Assembly (NCBI RefSeq): GCF_000247815.1
Contig: NC_021677.1
Location: 41,580,417-41,644,416, forward strand
Direction of reading: 5' to 3'
DNA length: 64,000 nucleotides
DNA from: Ficedula albicollis
Lineage: Eukaryota; Chordata; Aves; Passeriformes; Muscicapidae
In this document: in pieces, positions 58,681 to 64,000 of the stretch
Layout: every line of letters starts with the position of its first letter
Numbering within the stretch: position 1 is the first letter of the stretch
Notes under the pieces: generated by a model
What the model was told of the DNA's origin: nothing
The model's database searches: none
The model's input: only the letters and a program-made list of their open reading frames with translations
Translations under genes and position numbers: made by a program

Positions 58681-61600
58681 AAGGACTTAGTGTTTCTATG
58701 GCGAGGTGCCACGGCTCCCTTACTCCGGCACGCTCAGCAGCCATGCAGCACCGATGAAGAAAGATACCTTCTATTCTATTAATAACGTTTTGGAACTCAC
58801 ACGACAAAAAACCTTCCTTTAAATATTTCATTTCATATCACCAATACGTGCCATTTCCATTTTTAGTTGTCTAAAGCATTTTATATGTGTCTGGTTCTAA
58901 TCTATAAAGCTGGCAAATGAGTTTTATTATGTATGTGTGCAATTATAGGGAAAGCTAAATGAAATGCACACGTTGAAGTTAGAGAAATGGTAGAACCAGA
59001 TAAAATACAGTTAGAAAATCAATTGTGACAAAGTGACTTTTTCAGGGGATGCTTGTAGAAGCAGTAAGTAGAGATGGAAAAGTATTTGAATTATGTGAGT
59101 CTCCTGTATGCAAATTGGCTGAAGAAGATGTGCTAAAGGAGAGTGTATTTCACACCTAGAAATTTCACACCTAATTGGCTGAAGAAGATGTGCTAAAGGA
59201 GAGTGAATTTCACACCTAGAAATTTCACACCTTAACTGTGGACATTACAGAAGCTTCACAGAGGTATGGCAGATGAAAGCTGGTCAAAGTAAAAGTCTTT
59301 GCTTCCAGCCACAGTGATTTAGTGATGGCTGCAGGATTTCTACATTAATATGTCTTTACTTGACTAAACAAGCATGTGTTCTCTCTGATTCATACTGGAA
59401 TGTCAGCTCCTTTCCTATCCATTTACTCCCCCATTATGATCTTCATATGAGGAGCAGAACTGGGCTGTGGTAAAAGGTCAGCCTCTGCTTAAAAAACTCG
59501 GGTTGAGAGAGCTAAAGCTTTCCCTTCATCCCGCATGTCTGGGAATGCAGAACTGCAGCATATCCTGACTGTATTTCAGTCCCCGGGTTACACAAATCCA
59601 ACACATGACAAGGCACTCCATGCGCTTGAACTACCCCTCACCCTGGATCCTCACTCTACTGAATCCTCGTGCAATAAAGCCCTTTTTTGGTAAACTCACC
59701 TCACAGGAACAGACTTCTTGGCTCACAAGAGCGGTCTTTATGGTGGGTGTAAATAATAATCACCTTAGATATAATCTAGCCTCAGAATACCATTTACAGG
59801 TGCTGTCAACTCCCTATATAGTTTGTGAATAGAAAAAGAGAGAGATTAGCATCTGTGACCCGACCAAACTGCCTTTACTCTTACTTGCAGGATACACAGT
59901 TGCGGAAATATGTTTGTCTTTCCGTAATGATTAAACTTTGATTTAAACTTTGGTCGTGGGCACGTACTGTACCATTACGCAAGCAGCACTTAAGAATGAA
60001 GTGTCAGCATAGCAACAATATGGCCAGCAGCAGCAGTGATCTCTGCAAAGCTGATTGATGAAGAGAACTGCAATGTAAATGCAAATAAATGCCACGCTGT
60101 GGCACCTTCACAGGGAACGACTTGTCAGTATCAATCTAATCTGGGCAGGGAAAAATAGATTGAACGGTGGCAATGTAACAGGCTTCCCGTCTATGGCAGC
60201 ACTGTCCTTGAGAGGGTAACAGCAACCTTTCCTGCTCACCTTCTGCCTTCTCTGCCATGAGAGTGACGGGACAGGAGCAATCCAGACCGGTCTTGATGGA
60301 TTTATACTAAACACGTCTGATGTTTATTTAGCTCTGAAATAATCCAGGAATTAATATTACTTTTGGAGGAGGCAAAGAGGAAGCCCAAACAATGAATCCA
60401 TTCAGGTGTATAATCTGGCTAACTGAAAGAAAGAAGCGAGCAAACAAAAAGTAGCGTAAGAATCCCCCAAACAGTAGATTGTTTAGTGAGATGAAGGGGA
60501 TTCCGCAGCCAGGAGGAACGGAGCTGCGGCTGTGAACAATTGCTACCCAGCTACTGCTTTTTGTGCAGGAACACAAGTCAGCACTGTGCAGCATTAGCGA
60601 TTCTGCAGGGATTGCCCAAAGTTTATGACTTGCCAGTAGTCCCAAGGGACAAGGACTACAATTTTCACAATCTGAAGTGAAATCTACTAATTCTTTCCTT
60701 TCAGTCCTATGATAAATACTGCCACCTGATAATCCCGTTCCCTTTATTCCCATGACCATCTTTATTTGAAAGTACACACATATGCACATATGGGTCTGTG
60801 TAACACTAAAATGGCAGGTGAAGCATTGATTTAAATGAAAGAATCAAAATGATCATACAAAAGAAGAATCAAAAGAATCATACAAAAGACAGTGTGCAGG
60901 CGGTGGTCACTACCTTTCCTAGTGCCACCAGCAGGTACAGAAAGCAGAGGATGCAACACACCATGAAGGACGAAGTGACGAAATCCAGGTGGCCTGGCTG
61001 CACCCCAGGCACTACTCCATGCCACTCCCAGACATGAGCTCCCAAAACACGGGGGCTACTGTTGATCTGGATGACAGAGGAGTACTGTGGATTATCGATC
61101 AGCAGTCCACTGTTAATTATGCAGAATATAGGACAGCCCCAAAGTTTGCAAGCGATAATAATTAGGAGCCCATGATCTCAGCAGCTTGGGAATGAACAGT
61201 CTGGTCTGGCTCTGAATGCTCACAGCCTGGGAATATGTTTAACTCTTTCCTGCTTGCTCTGCAAAGTTTTGGCACTGATCATTGCAGCCGACACAGCAGC
61301 TGGCTCTTCTGCAGGCACTCACATACAGAAATGGCTCTTTCTTTAGTGATTGAAACAGCAGCTCCAGCTGGAAGAAAAATACAAGAACGATAAGGGTAGT
61401 GCACTCCAGAAAGTGTAATTTACATGGATTTACCTCAGAATAGCAAATAAAATCCATCACAATCAAATGACTGGTTTCAAAACAATGCAGAGATTAGCAG
61501 TGAACAGAGCACTTGGTGGTAAAGAGAATGTGTTCAGCAAATCAAAACACAAACACTTCAGGAAGAAGTTGCATAATTTTGTCAAATTAAAAGTTAAACA

Positions 61601-61899
61601 GCATTGTCTTCTACTAGAAGCTGCCAGGAAGTGTCAAAACACTCAGTTACAAAGAATAGGAGTAGTTACATGTTTCTGTTTATCATTTCAGTTCTCATCT
61701 CATTACAATTCTGGTTTTTTCCTACCATTTTTCAGGTAGTGCGCCTTGCTGACACGCAAGAGTTTATTGCGTTCCCACCTAGGAACTCTTCTTAAGACAA
61801 TTTCTTAGCGGACGTTGCGTCTCGTTTCCTCTGCTTTTCCCGGTCCCATTTCCACGCCGGTGCTGGGGCGCGGAGCCGAGGGCACAGCGGGGCGGGGGC
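58681..61899. other. Intergenic DNA upstream of IRF2BPL
   Basis: No protein or RNA gene is supported. Octamers occur at 59108-59115 and 60079-60086. A caataaagccc string at about 59671 resembles an LTR polyadenylation region, but no terminal TG..CA or target duplication was found. A small imperfect duplication of gaatcaaaa...catacaaaaga (period 25) lies at 60841-60890. Confidence 0.45.
59113..59232. repeat. Two-copy 60-bp tandem duplication
   Basis: The unit aattggctgaagaagatgtg and onward occupies 59113-59172 and 59173-59232 with a single t/a difference. Each copy contains an internal short direct repeat, atttcacaccta. It lies next to the octamer at 59108. Confidence 0.9.
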
Positions 61900-62727
<828 letters not shown>

Positions 62728-63340
62728 ACCAGTGCAGCCGCGGCAGCTCTCCCAGTCCCCCGCCACAGCCTCTCGCTTCTGCCCCGGGAAGCACCGAGGG
62801 GTCCCTCTTTGACACCCACACCACACCGGTTTTACTACAGCTGTCTTTAAGGTTTGAAAACCTGCCTGTGAGCCTAGGTTTCCACTCGTTAACCTTTGCC
62901 AAATCTTACAGTGCCTATAATTAATTCTGCTCACTCTGCAAAGGACTAGCGTCTGGGCAGTGTGTTTTAGGCTGGGATATGCAGAGCTGGGGCCTCCGCT
63001 GTTGTTATTTTTACTTTTTTCCTGGACTGTTTTCATCTTACATCCTGTGGACGTAGTAAACAATCAACAACAATGAATCAACTGAATCGGTACATTTTTA
63101 AGGCTATTCCCACTGAGAGCCACTTGCACGTTTGTGACAGTTAAGAATCTGCCAAACATTAGCTTAGTTACCAGCAAGACAAGCTCCTCCCTCCCTTCAC
63201 CCCATACACAGATTGTTTATCAAAACGTGCTGCCAAGAAAAATATCCCTGCTTTTGGCCTCCACCAGTGATTAATAACACTTGAGAACTGAACAAAACTT
63301 TGCTGTGTTTTCCAAAAAATGAGGGAGGTGGGAAAGGGGG
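62728..63340. other. Intergenic DNA, nothing recognised
   Basis: Mixed-composition sequence without coding or RNA features. It separates the C-rich block from the AAAAG array. Confidence 0.5.
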
Positions 63341-63522
63341 AAAAAGAAAAGAAAAGAAAAGAAAAGAAAAGAAAAGAAAAGAAAAGAAAAGAAAAGAAAA
63401 GAAAAGAAAAGAAAAGAAAAGAAAAGAAAAGAAAAGAAAAGAAAAGAAAAGAAAAGAAAAGAAAAGAAAAAAAGGAAAGAAAAGAAAAGAAAAGAAAAGA
63501 AAAGAAAAAGAAAAAAGAAAAG
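63341..63522. repeat. (AAAAG)n pentanucleotide array
   Basis: Roughly 35 AAAAG units run from 63341 to about 63522, interrupted by [14 protein letters not shown] 63468 and becoming irregular at the right end. One strand is pure purine. The lysine- or phenylalanine-rich frames through it are not genes. Confidence 0.95.
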
Positions 63523-64000
63523 GACCCTGACACTATCTTAAGTTATTTCATTCAGCATAACCTCCTTTTCCATTCTAACTAGGCCATCTGAAAAGACCAA
63601 ACCCACTTTTTCTCCAAGACCATGTTACAAATGCTGATTAATATTGTTATTGAAAGAAGGATGATATGGACAGAGGATAATGGTGAGAATAGAAGGGAGG
63701 TGGGGGCAGTTTCTTTTATTAGCACATATCAAGATGAGCTATGGGGAGAAACCAAGAGGAAAAAAAAGATCATTTACTTTCTTTACAAAGACTGTTGGTA
63801 AAATTCCTAAGGGAGACTAAGTGCCAAAATTAACTGTCTTGGTGTATTACTTTTAGACACTACTGCCTGGGTGAATTAAGTCAAATCTTCAAGCAGCAGC
63901 CAAAGATAGCTGCAAGCTGAAAAAGAGGCTCTACATTTCCTTATTTTTTTTGTGAAACTCACAAATTTGTGGAGATTGTCTTCGCTCCAGGGTTTTTTCA
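63523..64000. other. Intergenic DNA, nothing recognised
   Basis: Mostly AT-rich sequence with short A and T runs up to the window end. No gene is supported. Confidence 0.5.

Noticed and set aside
58162..58831. Overlapping frames of 138-172 codons in the CpG island
   Set aside because: They occur on both strands in GC-rich DNA with few stops, and none shows a recognisable domain.
59470..59830. Possible solo LTR, suggested by caataaagccc and following T-rich sequence
   Set aside because: No TG...CA termini, target-site duplication or primer-binding site could be found, and the family could not be recognised.

Overview
The window is vertebrate nuclear DNA, most likely from a bird. Three things point to this: the single recognisable protein gene is IRF2BPL, which belongs to a vertebrate family; there is a small fragment that looks like the 3' end of an avian CR1 retroposon; and there is a tRNA-Ile(AAT)-derived SINE with a CR1-like tail at about 43.13-43.27 kb. 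That SINE architecture is known from songbirds (the TguSINE1 type), so a passerine is my best guess at moderate confidence. Nothing looks bacterial: there are no operons, CRISPR arrays or insertion sequences.

Layout: positions 1-52.9 kb are almost entirely non-coding, a gene desert downstream of IRF2BPL. It holds simple repeats, several two-copy tandem duplications, scattered transcription-factor palindromes (an RFX X-box at 1.0 kb, a Maf element at 18.0 kb, a CpG-rich island with another X-box at 29.0-29.9 kb, a CTCF-like site at 34.3 kb, an octamer palindrome at 41.0 kb), an approximately 1.2-kb (TTCCC)n array at 37.6-38.8 kb, and the SINE. From 53.0 to about 57.8 kb lies the intronless IRF2BPL gene on the minus strand, with 3' UTR, coding region and CpG-island promoter. 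From 57.8 to 64 kb is upstream intergenic DNA with a possible divergent non-coding exon, a (TGCCC)n/poly-C block and an (AAAAG)n array.

The strongest anomaly is sequence quality. Four perfect poly-C runs of 680, 929, 1197 and 760 bases, plus C122 joined directly to G19, all sit in GC-rich or simple-repeat contexts. The 1197-base run lies inside IRF2BPL and replaces roughly a hundred codons of the variable middle of the protein with a nominal 399 glycines. A 40-bp tandem duplication also shifts the frame near the N-terminus, and a 161-base N gap sits in the promoter/5' UTR. I interpret these as assembly failures in GC-rich avian DNA rather than biology, but the sequence alone cannot prove it.

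I did not find a convincing novel gene system. The best biological leads are an apparent excess of ATGCAAAT octamers across the desert (two of them paired in a 23-bp-arm palindrome), two X-boxes, an unassigned CpG island, and a plausible plus-strand exon divergent from IRF2BPL.
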